The notes under the pieces: model-generated
What the model was told of the DNA's origin: nothing
Database searches by the model: none
The model's input: only the letters and a program-made list of their open reading frames with translations
Shown: positions 1-64,000 of the stretch, piece by piece
Layout of the letters: each line of letters begins with the position of its first letter
Numbering within the stretch: position 1 is the first letter of the stretch
Program-made: the position numbers and the translations under genes
From: Lates calcarifer
Lineage: Eukaryota; Chordata; Actinopteri; Centropomidae
Direction: 5' to 3'
Assembly: GCF_001640805.2 (NCBI RefSeq)
Contig: NC_066856.1
Coordinates: 3,882,826 to 3,946,825 of the forward strand
DNA length: 64,000 nt

Positions 1-103
1 CAAGTCCCTCATTGATTTGGTCAACAATGTACAGAGCAAACAGAAGCGAAACAGACTGGTAGATTGTGCAGAGAAACTGGTGAAAAGTGACCACAGTCTG
101 TAA
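1..103 (+). CDS. 3' end of an unidentified convergent gene (partial)
   Basis: Open frame from the window edge reads KSLIDLVNNVQSKQKRNRLV, then DCAEKLVKSDHSL and TAA at 101-103. The stretch is rich in charged residues and looks like the helical tail of a real protein rather than chance. It is followed by an untranslated tail and a good AATAAA, as expected for a last exon. I do not recognise the product. Gene orientation is tail-to-tail with slc12a7. Without the upstream part it stays a tentative call. Confidence 0.45.
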   Translation, partial: KSLIDLVNNVQSKQKRNRLVDCAEKLVKSDHSL

Positions 104-455
104 AAGGTCAAAGTTCATTCAAGGCCAAAGCTCAAGAGAGTTCGTGTCAAAGGATTTTGGACAGTTGAATATAAACTGAGTAAAAAGTGCAGCTGAGGCC
201 TTTGTGAACACTGGATGATTTGGTAACAGGACTCCTGTTCAGGGTGTTGTCGCAATCAGTAATACATAATTTCCTCCTGAAGTTACTGCAACAGAAGCTT
301 GAGGAAACTTTTAGCTTTCAAAAAAGTCAATACTTTTCTCTGCAGCATGCATAATGAATGCATATTGAAGAATGCTGAGAGCAATGTCTCTAACAGCTGC
401 TCTAAGATGAACTTTGAAGGATGAACTAATAAATTCTGTTAACATCATGTTCTAA
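104..455 (+). other. 3' UTR of the partial plus-strand gene
   Basis: Non-coding run from the TAA to just past an AATAAA at 428-433. A GT-rich stretch (TGTCTGGTATG) follows the signal, as in a typical cleavage region. Confidence 0.4.
428..433 (+). promoter_or_regulatory. polyadenylation signal AATAAA
   Basis: Exact AATAAA about 325 bases after the stop of the partial gene, with a GT-rich downstream element starting about 30 bases later. Fits the plus-strand transcript end. Confidence 0.5.
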
Positions 456-939
456 TACAGTGTCTGGTATGCTCTCCCTCTTTTCCTCTGTCATGGTCAC
501 GCTCTAATTGAATCAGATGTTGGTATGGTTTATTTGTGTGAGACAGACACCATGTGACCAGTTGGGGTCAGGCCCATCGGTGTTGGATAGCTGATTGTCC
601 AGTTAGATAGCAGGGGAGGTGCAGATGGGGCAGGAGGAGGGTGACACCTCCCTCAGCAGAGGGGCTGGGTGATGACCTGACTGTTGATGATGTGGGTGGA
701 CTGGTACAGGCCAGAAAACATTTCACTGAGTTGTCATGCATTTGGAACTGAATCTTTGGAAGTCATCTGATACAAAAATGTGGACATTTGGCTCAGAGAT
801 AATCTCAAGCCATCAAGCTGCAGCATGAAGACAAGGTCATGGGAAGGCAAGGCTGCCCTCTAGTGGATGGACTGTTGTCCCTTCATGATTTCATAATGAA
901 ATCAACTTGCTTCTTTAATCAGGACACAGACGTGTTTTG

Positions 940-3900
940 GTTTATTTCAGCACTTTAATAATTACTCAGAGAGGCACGAATACAATTTACAGGGCTACCT
1001 TCCTCTACATGTGCATCCACAAGTGACCTCCTGTTCCAGCCTTTGAGACCTTCCAGCTGAGCTGGACAACAACAGAAACACACACAGCTTCACCTTATTA
1101 TGGTATTCACAAGAACACGCTCTCTCACACACACACACGTACACTACTCTGCTGGTCCTCTCACATGGCAGAGGCTTTATTTTTCCTTTCATAAATCCAT
1201 ATATAACATCAGTTCTGAAAGAGAGATGTGATTGAACAAGTTTTTATTTCTTCAGCTGAGCCTCAGTGATAACGTGAGGTAGATAACATTCTCCAGTCAC
1301 CTCAAACATTAGAGCTGTGAAACACACACTGCTGACAATCCTATTTACCTCCAGAAACATATTTTTCTTTTTTATTTAGCATCTTCTGTTTAAGGTTTTA
1401 TGTAGTTTGTTTTCTTTATGTACAGCAACTGCTATTCAGCTCAGTAACCAAATTAAAATAAAAAGAAACTTCTTTAATAATTTACCTTTACAACTTTCAA
1501 TGTTTCAAACTTCTTAAAACTAGACAAATTCAGGTTTATTTATGCAGAACTGTGTATTTATCTTTAATGGCTAAAACAAAAAAATGGAACAAATAAACTG
1601 AAAGAGTCTGGACTTCATATAGTGAATGATAATTATTGAAACCATTCATTTTTACCCTGGTAGCTCCATTCGAGTGTCTTAATACTTTCAGTCCAGGGTC
1701 CCACTGTATCATGAGGGGTCTTCAGTCCTGTGTGTTGTGTGCATGTTGTGTTTCTGGTGGGTTGAAACAAAACAAAAAAACTTGACAACTGTTGCCGTCA
1801 TCGCACATACCTCCTCTCTCTGCCTCCTTCCAGAAAAAAATAAATCACACTGAAAATTAACACTTAAAGTAACAGAAGATCAGTTATAATGTAACAAACA
1901 CTACAGAGACCATAACTATATAGTTACACAGACATACATCAACAACTGAACAAAACACAACAAAACACAGATGTTGCATAACTGACAATCAGAAGTTCAC
2001 ATTTCCCCACAGAGAACTGCAGGAAAACATCACTTTCTGCTTTACAAAATACTGCAGGGCTAATTATGAAAAGAAACTGTGGAGGTACGTGTGTGAAAGG
2101 GTTGTATCAGTTTTCCTTCTTTCCCTTTAACCAAAAGTGATTCTTTTCGCAGCAGTTAGCCCAGGTTGCAAGGTTTGAGATGCCCGGGAAATCACACTAT
2201 CTGCTGTGTTTAGTCAGTCATTTATTTACAGATTTTTAAAAGGATTATGGCAGAAAGGATGAGCTCTATCATAAAAAAATGATTGTGCTTTAATTGTCAG
2301 GGTTTCCATTGTCAATGTAAAAAGCAGTAGCTACAGTATGTCCATGCTAGAAGCAGCATTAGTAATACTTCCACAGTTTCTTTTCGTAGTCATTTTGGCA
2401 CTTTTTCTTCTACACATGCTCAGAACAATTAATCTGCTCAGTCTGGGACTCAAAGCCTAAAGATCTGTGTTTGGTAAAATATTATAAAAACATTGTAACA
2501 ACATTGAAACATGAGCATTAAATAGTACGGAATTTCTTGCTGTCTGAATGTAGTGGTGTATTAACCAGTAGAAAGTGTCACTGTAAGCAACAGAACTGAG
2601 TGAGAGTACACAATGATTTAAGTGCTGAAAGACTGGTAGTGCAAAGTTGACAGTGCTGTAACTACATCACTATTAGTTCAATATGGGATGAAACCATGTA
2701 AAACAAATCTGAATTACACTAATTCACATGTGTCAATTTGTGCTTTTATATTTCAAAAAGTAGAATTTGTTAAATGCCAACATTTCTGAAAGGCAATTTT
2801 AAGATCTAATGTGGAACCAACGAGCCTACCAATCTACCAATTTATTGAGCTACTGTATGCTGTCAAACAGCCCTTATATTTAAAAAAAATCTACAGTCAT
2901 TCCCAACAGAGCACTACTTTGAACACCATACATATACATGTGCATTTAATATGTTATACTATAAAGCTCACAGAGTCCTTGAATATTAACAATGGCTATT
3001 TTCCCTATTAAAATAACAGCATTATTTGAGGGTGGGGATTGATAACCAATGATCAAGTATCAGTACCTGATATCTTAAAGGCTCACACCCACACAACAGA
3101 AGATGATCCCACATCTGGTTATGTCCAACATCCTCCTGGCTGGTCCTTCACTAAATCATTGACAAGGCAAACAACGACAGAGCGACAACACTACGGCTTT
3201 AAGGAAGTCCTTTCACCTACAGGCCTGAGCCAACCCTCGTTCTGCAACATTAAAGAGTCTACAACCTAACCAGGAGGTTTAACAGCTTCTAAACAGACTG
3301 TATGTGCTTTCTGCAGTTCAGACTGAAAAACAGTTTCTGAGAAGTTATTCTGAACATTTAAGTACAAATGGTGATGCAGATCACATAGATCAGCAAACTG
3401 TATTTGATATTAAACATTCAGTATGTGCTGTTATGAGTGAGCTTTCTGCAGCAGAGCATTGAGAGATGATTTTCTACCTTTCTGTTTAGATTTACTTGTT
3501 TGAAACTGAGCTCAAATCCGTTGTACAACTTGTCATCTTTTTCTCAGGTTCAGCCAACATCTCTGACCTCCCAGAGTCAAGTACACCAGACAACATGAAA
3601 GACTACGAGGTTCATATCAATAGCACACGTTCACTTCTTTGCTTATCTTTACACAGTGAGCTGCCAGTAACTCGACAACATCAACACAAGGGAAAGAATA
3701 TGAAAATGTAACAGAACAGAACAACGTTTTCAGAGTTAAATGAAAAATATAAAGTGTCTCTATGCTCTATCTTCCATGTGCAGGGGTTCTGTGGCCCAGC
3801 GTGGACTCACTGTGCTTGTTCTCTCAGCGTCAGCCGATTCAACACGGTTTTCTTCATCCTCCGGTCCAGCAGACCATCAGTCAATCACAAGTGGTCCCGC

Positions 3901-4019
3901 CTTCCAACAACCCCCGCCCTTCATAAAAACCCAGTTTGGATTCTTCCCCAAAAATGCCCGGTGACCGGTATCCATGGCAATAGCCCATGTGTGCAGTGCG
4001 GGGCATAAGAGTTTTTCTT
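940..4019 (-). other. slc12a7: probable slc12a7 3' UTR
   Basis: AT-rich stretch directly after the stop codon with no believable coding exon. AATAAA on the minus strand occurs at several places, including 2841-2846 and 941-946, so the true end cannot be set from sequence. The last of these would put the end about 500 bases from the 3' signal of the convergent gene at the window edge. Confidence 0.4.
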
Positions 4020-56281
<52,262 letters not shown>

Positions 56282-56472
56282 GTCCCTCTTTCTTGTCCTG
56301 TCTTATCGCACTTTTAGTGGAGGGAAAAAACACAGCGACCGGCTTACGTCTGCGGTTCACAGTCAGTGAGGGCAGACACACGCACAGCGTACAACGGGCC
56401 ACACAAGCTCACGCGGTGATCAGAGGATTGATTACAGTACAGAAGTACCCGCCCTCGTCCTTCGCTCATTGG

Positions 56473-59400
56473 CTTAAAGGGCTAAAGAGCGCTGTCAATC
56501 ACCCTAGAAGCAAATCAGAGTGGTTAAAATTTGCTAATTGTGGAAGGAGTGAGTTCTAAAATTTGGACCAACATAATCATATCTACTCTATAATTAAGTT
56601 TGTCTGGAATTTATGACAATGTTACATACGTACATGAAGCCCGATAACCCCTTATTTGAGAACTCTAAAACATCATGTATGCTTTACATACATATAATTT
56701 AAAACATCTTTATGAATTAGTTTAGCTATTTATCATCTAAACTGTTGTAGGCACAGAAGCAAAAACAATGCAGCTAAACAGAGTACTCCTTGTAATAGAG
56801 CATGTGAGCATGTGTCAGTGGACCACATGTTCAGGCATGTCACACTAAACTCATTACAACCCTCTTTAAATTGTCTCAAAATGATGGGGTAATTAACACT
56901 GGTTCTCTACATCCTCTACTATCAATAGCCTGCCACAGAAACTCAATAAATCGTTCTAATTTAAAAGGCATTGATGGCTTAGTCATTTGCCAACACCTCG
57001 TCATAATAACTATGGTACGTTACAGCTTAGAATAAATGGTTTGTCAATACCTCAGGATAGAATAACCTCTCATGTTTCCGGGCAGTTTTGAGATATGTAA
57101 TCTGCTGTGACAAGTCTCAAATCTCCCTGCTTACTACTAACAAAAGGGGAAAATTGAGCACATTTGAAAATATAGAGCTTTCCTCTGAACATTCTATAAA
57201 ATATCAAAATGCACCATAGCATGATATCTTTTGCATTAAGCATTTTCTTCTCTTTTTTTCCACCAAAATATCTGCTTTGAATCTGGAGGCTTTGAGTTTC
57301 CCTCTCTGTCAGCTTCATAGAAAACAGATGATCATCTGGTGCAGGAAATCCCAGATAAAGATCACCAACCCAATTTAATTAATTGTTCCTTGGGCAAAGA
57401 CCCATCTGTTTGCCAAATTCAATGGGAATCCATTCACGCATCACTCTGACAGACAGTAAAGGGATGCATACGTAACCCATTCATGGAGATTATATAAGCA
57501 GCAGTGTTGTAAAAAGCAACAGGTTGCCTCACTAAACAACTGGAATGCACCTTAACAAAACAGTTTATGAACCATGGAAAATCTTCACAGAATCTCAGGT
57601 CAGTAGGTCAGACTGCAGAACTTTTGTGGTTATGACATGGCCTGTGGATATATGGTTTACTGTGAAGCCTGTTACCTTTATAGACAAAACTTGAAATCAT
57701 TTTTGAAACATTTTTTAAAAATCCCACACTAATGTATCATGTGTGATTAATCAATAACTGATTGAATGAATACTGCTGAAGTGAAGTTATTCACTAAAAA
57801 GATTCCTAGACCATGCTCATAAAGCTCATAAAGCTCTGCCGGGAATGGCAGGACCAGAGGGTGGTGAGGGATGGCACAGGCCCTCCTACCTGAGTCTGAA
57901 GGTGTATCATACAGGTACAGGCCTTAACCACAATAAATATATACCACAATAAAGTGACTGTTAACATGTTGTTGGAAAATTGACCATAAAGAGACAAAAC
58001 ATTTTCAGATGGCACAGCCCATTGTTTCTAGTTGTTTTGTGCCTCTTTTCGTCAGTTACGGGGGGGGGGGGCAGGGTCCAGGGGCCTGTTGTTTCATAAC
58101 CCACTATAACGGTCTGCTATTTATAGTTACAAACAGCAGCTATTTATTGATATACTCTATTTAATATACTCTATACTTAGATTGGAGTCTTAACACATTT
58201 GAATATATCTCACAGTTGTGCACCCCCTCTTTAAAACTGAACCCTCACCACCCCTGCACAAAAGTTCCTGAACTCACCATTGACTGTTGTTGTATCTCAG
58301 TTTGCACATAAACCATGTCAAGTAGCCATTAAATTGTCATTTGCTTTTTAGCCATCCAAAATTCTTTCAGAGAAAATATTTTTGGAAGAACTCCATGAGG
58401 GCTTCTTCAACAATAATTGCTTGAAGGGTGTTACATGGACATCTAAAATAGACAGCTGGCAGGACAGTTGGAGGACCGAGGGGTGGGAGGGTAAGTGTGG
58501 GTGGAGTAGTGTAGTTGGGGGTGGGGTTGGGTGTGTTTAGTTTACATAAGCAGCCAAAGTCAATTCAGTTCAGTTTCTGATTAAAATGACAGAAGAGTCA
58601 CTGAAAAGTGCTTTACTGCGCAAAGTCCAGTTCACAAATGTTGTCACAAATGAAGAGCAATGCACTTTGTTTAAAATACATTATACATACATATATATAT
58701 ATAAGATATTTTTATGCTTCTTTGTCTGGATATCCTTGCCTTTTGCAGTCTGACTGGATGAAAGCATGAAGGCTGGATGCAGCACAAACAGGATGTGAGA
58801 CCAAAATACAGGGCTGACAAAGTAATTTGTAATCCTTCATGTCCATGTTGTTTTACTCATCCGCAGCTAAACTCATCACCTCAGTTCAGAATGACTTGCA
58901 GGCTGGACCAAATGAAATGCAGATTACTTTTTTTAAGCTGTGTGAGAACAGATGTGGCCTTTACAGCACAACCACAGCTGCAAGTGTCCAGGGCAACAAA
59001 TGTCAGCCTTCATCTTTGTGCTATCCTCATCCTTGCCTTTAGTAAAATGGATAATGTCCATCCAAATCTTCAAAGAAAATAAAAATATGATGTCTTGGCT
59101 CCATGATTGCAACTGACATTTATATGCTATAATATGCTTGAAAAGTACTGTGACAAATCCTTACAGTAAACAAAAGGCTAGCACTCAGTCATTTATGATT
59201 CTCAATATGCCCTGGATAAGCAGCAGAATAGATGGATGGATGATAGTCATTGTAAATACAAATTATGACAATATTGACTTAATGAGTAACAAATTCAACT
59301 CACTATCTCATAAAGGTGACTTTGTAAATCAAAAGTTAGATTTATCATTTAATAATCATGACTGGTTATCTTACAATTTTGACTTAGGTCAAGTATTTTT

Positions 59401-62400
59401 TATTTTTATCACTTACAAATTTTCACCAACTTTTTCGTCTTTTCCTGGCAAAAATGAGCTGGTATACAGTCCTGTATAGCAACAGGTCATGATAGCACTT
59501 CTCTATTTCTTTCTTTTTCTAAATAAAATCATGCTTTTGTACATTAACTAAGCCACGTGTCAGCTTTAAAAGACTGGAATATTGTATTCACACTGTGATT
59601 TGATTAAAATCAAACTGCTGCTTGGTTATCATGTAGATATATGTCATTAAACTTCTCCCTGACAAACAGAGGATTATTATTAGTCTTGGCTCATTATACA
59701 TATGGATCAGCAGTCTCCAAACAGTCTCCTTTCATCCCACACTGTAGTCATAGACACTGTCCTCTGGGAGGGAGCTGAACAAACTGGCTGCTGAGGTGGA
59801 GCTGTTGTCAGGGTGCTTGAGTGAGATATACCCTTTTGAGCTGGCTTGTTGTTTTAACTGACAAAAGATAAACACTACACCGCCTTGTGATCCTGAATGA
59901 GAATACCACCTAACATTTAACAGACCTAGAAGTTATCTTTGCAGCTCTTACAAGTTCTCTTTAATTTCATGTTTGTACAGCTCCAGTTTCTTTACTTTAA
60001 AAACTTGCTCACATTGCTCCTAGTCCCTCTCTAAGAGTTCAGTGCTCAGAAAATCACAACTAAGACAAGAATTAGAAATGATCTCATGCAACCTACTAAT
60101 GTTAGTCACCAATTACTTAACTGCTTTCCTCCAGATTTCTAAATTTAGAGGGTAGGCAGTTATACTGAGTGCCCCTTGATAAAGCTTTCTCCATGGTAGC
60201 AATCACAGTCATTTACTGTAAGGCAGCCTCTCACTGGTCCCCTGAAGACTGCTTCAGCTGTGTTGGTGAAATTACTGGGGCCAGCGATGCGTGCCTGGAC
60301 TATATGTGGGTCAGCAGTATGGCATGAAAGGAAGCTTTTATTCTGAAATAGGTCCCCCACTGCTGTGTTATTGTGTTGTCCCTGTCACAACAGACAGTGG
60401 TGGGTCATCAGCGGAACATCCTCAGCTCTATAGTCTGACCAGATCTCATAGGGGAACATGATGTAAGAGTGAACAGAGATGCTGTGAGGAGCAGAGGCCC
60501 AGCTGCCACACCCACATATGCTTAGAACCTCAATGCCCAAGACTCAAACAGCTTCTGCCTAGAATTTAACATTGTTGTTTTTAATTTCAGAATTAAAATA
60601 TCTCTACTTTCAGACAAATTATGGCAAGATTTACAAAATCTTACACGCACTGCTTTTTTCTGTCAGGTAAAAACTCAAATGTAATGGTTTTTATGTTCAT
60701 TTCGGAAAATAACCTGCTTGTGTGTGATGAGGAAATTCTCCAGCTCTTTAGTAAACCTTTCCAAATGTGACACAATGAACCAGGAAATGCACTGATACAA
60801 AAAAAAGCAACACTCCATTGTATTTAACATTAAAGGAAGTAAGTATTTACAACGCTTTAATGTAGTAATGAGGATATATAAGGGCATTTTAAATTATTCA
60901 TTAATGTTTGTGTGAACTGTTGTACTGTCTTTGGCTTTTGGTCAAGCTAAACAAACTGTCAGCTCTGCAAGGTTATGCATTTTTCACCAGTTTTTCAAAT
61001 TTCAAAAACTGTACAATTAATCTATCAATTGATAAAATAATAAAACAGCAATGAAAATAATAATCAGTTCAGTCATTCATTACCAGTAATAAATACTAAC
61101 CATGTCCTTATATCTCCTTACAACTACAAATTAGTGTGTTATAAATCATTTTTAATAAAAACTGCTTATATATGCCATCTGGGAGAGGGGTTTAAAATGA
61201 CGTGTAACCGAAAAGATCAAAACAAAGCTGTTTCTGTTTTTACTCATGAAAAGATGACATTTGGGACAACCCATTTCAACTTACCTGGATATGGTCATCG
61301 ATATAAAGCTTATTTCCTTTGGGTTCAACCTATAATAATTGGATAAATGGTTGATTTATTGTCAGTTTTTAGCTGTGCTGTACAACATAATGTGTTAAAC
61401 AGCTATGATAATGAATTAAAGGTTTGGCAGAAAACATTGCCCACAGGGGATGGCAGACTGAAGTGGAGAGGTAGTGATTATGGAAGAGGTAGGAAACTTG
61501 TTTTTCTCTGCATGCAGATGGCACGCTATGTGTAACAAGATCCCACGGGCTGTACTATTCATAAGGGACAGATGTGTGTGTGTGCATGTGTGCTACACAA
61601 AGACACAGAGAATATGAGTGCACTTTACATCTGGACTTGTGTTAAAAGTCACATTGTGTGTGACTGTAACCATCTGTACGATGTGTGCACGTGAATCACA
61701 GCTGGGTGAGTGTGCAGTCAGTGATGGCCGGGCAGCTAAAAATACAAAAGATAACAAAACCACCATGATGCAGACAATATGGCAAAATAGACATAGACTT
61801 GATTCATCAGCGATCAACAGTGTGGTTTGGTTTGGACTAATTTGTCTGGATGCATTTTTCGGATTTATTTCTACAGCCTTGATAATAAATGCAGATTTAT
61901 GAGGTAATTATTACACCTATCATAATCCTGTTGTTGGGACATATCCTCCGGGGGCATTGCGAAGACAAACATGTTTTTGTTCATAATTTGATAGTTTAGT
62001 TTGTATATTAAGCTGCATCTCCTGATATAATCTTCTATATTTCTTCATCAGGAGAAGGCTTGTTGAGAAGATGTATCAATGATGTTCTTAACGAAGGCAC
62101 TTTATTATCAGTGCTGGGTCAAATACAATCTGCTCATGCTACCAGAAAGACTGACAAAGAAACAAAGAAAATATAGTACTTATATAGGTTAATGGCCATG
62201 AGGACCATGGTTACATAAGAAATATATACTATGTCTGAACCACAGATGGAAGATATAAATATGTCCTGACATCAGACCACTTGGGCATTAAACACAACAT
62301 ATATTAATTGGCTATGTAAATATTTGAGCTTCTGGAGAGCATGGAGACTAAGAAAAGAGTTCAAACAGCAGACACTTATAAAAGCTTACCATCACAGTTA

Positions 62401-62547
62401 CAGATCCTGTCAACAGTTTTACAGACGTCTCTTTTATGACAGTGGTCTGTGGTGAAAATGTGTTTTGGGCTGCAGGGATTTTTTTTCTTTACAATATCAA
62501 ATATAAAATGTAATGTAAAAAATACTATAATAAAGTAACAGAAATAT
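56473..62547. other. upstream intergenic region
   Basis: AT-rich with no credible gene. Holds a short G-run near 58.06 kb and a scrap of the 37.7-kb repeat near 61.0 kb. The longest open frames lack any family signature. Confidence 0.6.
61000..61080. repeat. small fragment of AT-rich dispersed repeat
   Basis: AATTAATCTATCAATTGATA and AATGAAAATAATAATCAGTT resemble the other end of the repeat at 37.7 kb. Short, so weak. Confidence 0.35.
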
Positions 62548-62811
62548 ACTGTGTCTGCTATGATCACTAAACGCAGTAAATTGTTTTTCACAGTGGTTAC
62601 AGTGGTATGGCTTCTTTCCAGTGTGGGTGAGCAGGTGTCTCTTGTAGTGACTTGAGCAACTGAAACTTTTTTCACGTTGTACAAGGGCTCCTCTCCAGTG
62701 TGGACATGCAGGCACTTTTCTGCCACATTGTTCACACTAGTAGTTTCTCTGTGGTGTGACTGAGTACATGTCTTCTCAGACTATGCAACTGAAAGACTTC
62801 CAACACTTGTG
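62548..62811 (-). pseudogene. decayed C2H2 zinc-finger array fragment
   Basis: Minus strand shows about three finger relics: HKCWKSF then, after a frame slip, QLHSLRRHVLSHTTEK; CEQCGRKV followed by ACPHWRGALVQ; and EKSFSCSSHYKRHLLTHTGK with KPYHCNHCEKQFTAFSDHSR. The THTGKKPY linker and CxxC...H spacing are typical of KRAB/poly-finger genes, but stops and frame shifts break it and metal ligands are missing. Possibly a copy of a nearby zinc-finger gene outside the window. Confidence 0.65.
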
Positions 62812-64000
62812 AACCTGATTCTGTCTGTGTCTGTTTCAAATGAGAAAAATAGAGACAGAGAAATTAAGGTTAGACATCATATTTAGTACTTAATAAAATA
62901 CTGCTAATCATTGAGCAGCCATGTTATGGAGCCCCACAGCTGTAACATCTTAACTTACTGAACAATTTATCATGGCTTTCACTAGTGGAGGAATATGACC
63001 AAGTTGGGTGTTTACCTGTTTTATGAAGTATTTGAATAGGTCCTTTATGTCCTGTTCTGAGATGGACCTCTTCAGTCCCAGAAATCCTTAGACAGTAGAC
63101 CAGTCCTACTTTTACTTTTTTCAGTCTTCCCATGGCAAAGTGTTTCTCCAGTTTTAGTCCACTGAAAACTATACTGTATTATTTTCATGCTCACAGTGGT
63201 GGGTTTTGAGACTGTAAGAGTACTATAAGAGGAAACTGGAAGTAGATCTAAACAACAATTTACTCAGCCTTTACTCAGCCTGTCCTCCAGATAACCTTTT
63301 GTCCTCCCACCCTCTCACTCCACAGACTGGACTGATCAGATACATGTTGCGGCTGCTTTGCCAGATGACTGTTGACTCACTCACACATTCACAGCAATGA
63401 CACCAGCATACTTATTTCAGTGACAGGGTATTTTTACACCACCTAATCTAACAAGTCTAAAACGAACTATTCTTAGCTGTTAATAATGTGTGCAATCTTG
63501 TTTAATAAGAGGTTAAATAAACCTGGGCCTATGGGAAACTTTTCTTTCTCCCCTTTTTACTTTTTGCATTAAGAGCAAATTCTAATGTAGTGTGTAATCT
63601 CAGGGAAAGATATTTATCTGCATATTTTGGATGCCACAGTAACCTGTAGTAACCAGTAACCTGTGCTGGTTATTAATGTATTTAAGGTCTGGTAGCAGAT
63701 GATCTTGTGTTTGTCCTCTTCTATCTCACGGTTTTGCAGGGTCTGTCTCTCTGAAGTTTGGTCTCAGCTGCTGCCGGGGCAGGGAAGTTTTTTTTGGAAG
63801 TAGACAAAGAGGAATGGGATGGTTGACATACCAGCAGGGACACACACTATCATGCACCCATCCAGCTACAGATGTACACACACGCACATGTACTTGCATG
63901 CACACTTATTGGATGAGGGGCAAGAACTTAGTTTATCTCATATCTACACTCCTGCTTGATAAATTAATTCAGCTACATGATGTGATTGACATGAATTCCT
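62812..64000. other. intergenic tail of window
   Basis: No further fingers, exons or clear repeats seen. A weak CA-rich patch lies at 63.87-63.90 kb. Confidence 0.5.

Overview
The window is vertebrate nuclear DNA, most likely from a percomorph-type teleost fish. The evidence is GT-AG split exons, one gene spread over more than 50 kb, long dinucleotide microsatellites, and decayed copies of dispersed repeats of the kind found in fish (Tc1-like transposons, non-LTR retrotransposon scraps). Nothing prokaryotic (operons, CRISPR, phage) is present, and I see no new multi-gene system.

The window is dominated by one gene on the minus strand, slc12a7, encoding the K-Cl cotransporter KCC4. I rebuilt it exon by exon from 56281 down to its stop codon at 4020-4022. 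There are 24 downstream coding exons (exons 2-25) and three alternative first exons (1a at 56.2 kb, 1b at 42.0 kb, 1c at 32.1 kb). All three first exons end in phase 1 and fit exon 2 at 25.0 kb. The 1b form would be 1084 residues without the cassette exon 22 and 1123 with it, against about 1083 in mammalian KCC4. Exons 2-25 sit in about 21 kb; the rest is a very long, repeat-bearing intron 1 that holds the alternative promoters.

The main points of interest lie inside this gene. (1) The first exons differ in N-terminal regulatory content: only 1a carries an RFxV docking motif for the SPAK/OSR1 kinases, 1b has the same FxVVPV core without the Arg, and 1c has neither. (2) A cassette exon at 9766-9882 resembles the KCC2 (SLC12A5) segment that carries the PKC-regulated Ser940, which mammalian KCC4 lacks. 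(3) Exon 16 has one extra base at 13172/13173 relative to the conserved reading frame, which would cut off almost the whole cytoplasmic C-terminal domain. It is either an assembly or sequencing error or a true disrupting allele.

Layout by region: 1-103 is the 3' end of an unidentified convergent plus-strand gene, followed by its 3' UTR and an AATAAA signal. About 0.94-4.02 kb is the probable slc12a7 3' UTR. 4.0-25.0 kb holds exons 25 to 2, with a perfect 28-bp hairpin, a foldback element and a Tc1-like remnant in introns. 25.0-56.0 kb is intron 1 with first exons 1c and 1b, several microsatellites, a Tc1-like 5' half, a retrotransposon scrap and dispersed repeats. 56.05-56.47 kb is exon 1a inside a CpG-rich promoter. 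56.5-64 kb is upstream intergenic DNA with a decayed C2H2 zinc-finger fragment near 62.7 kb.
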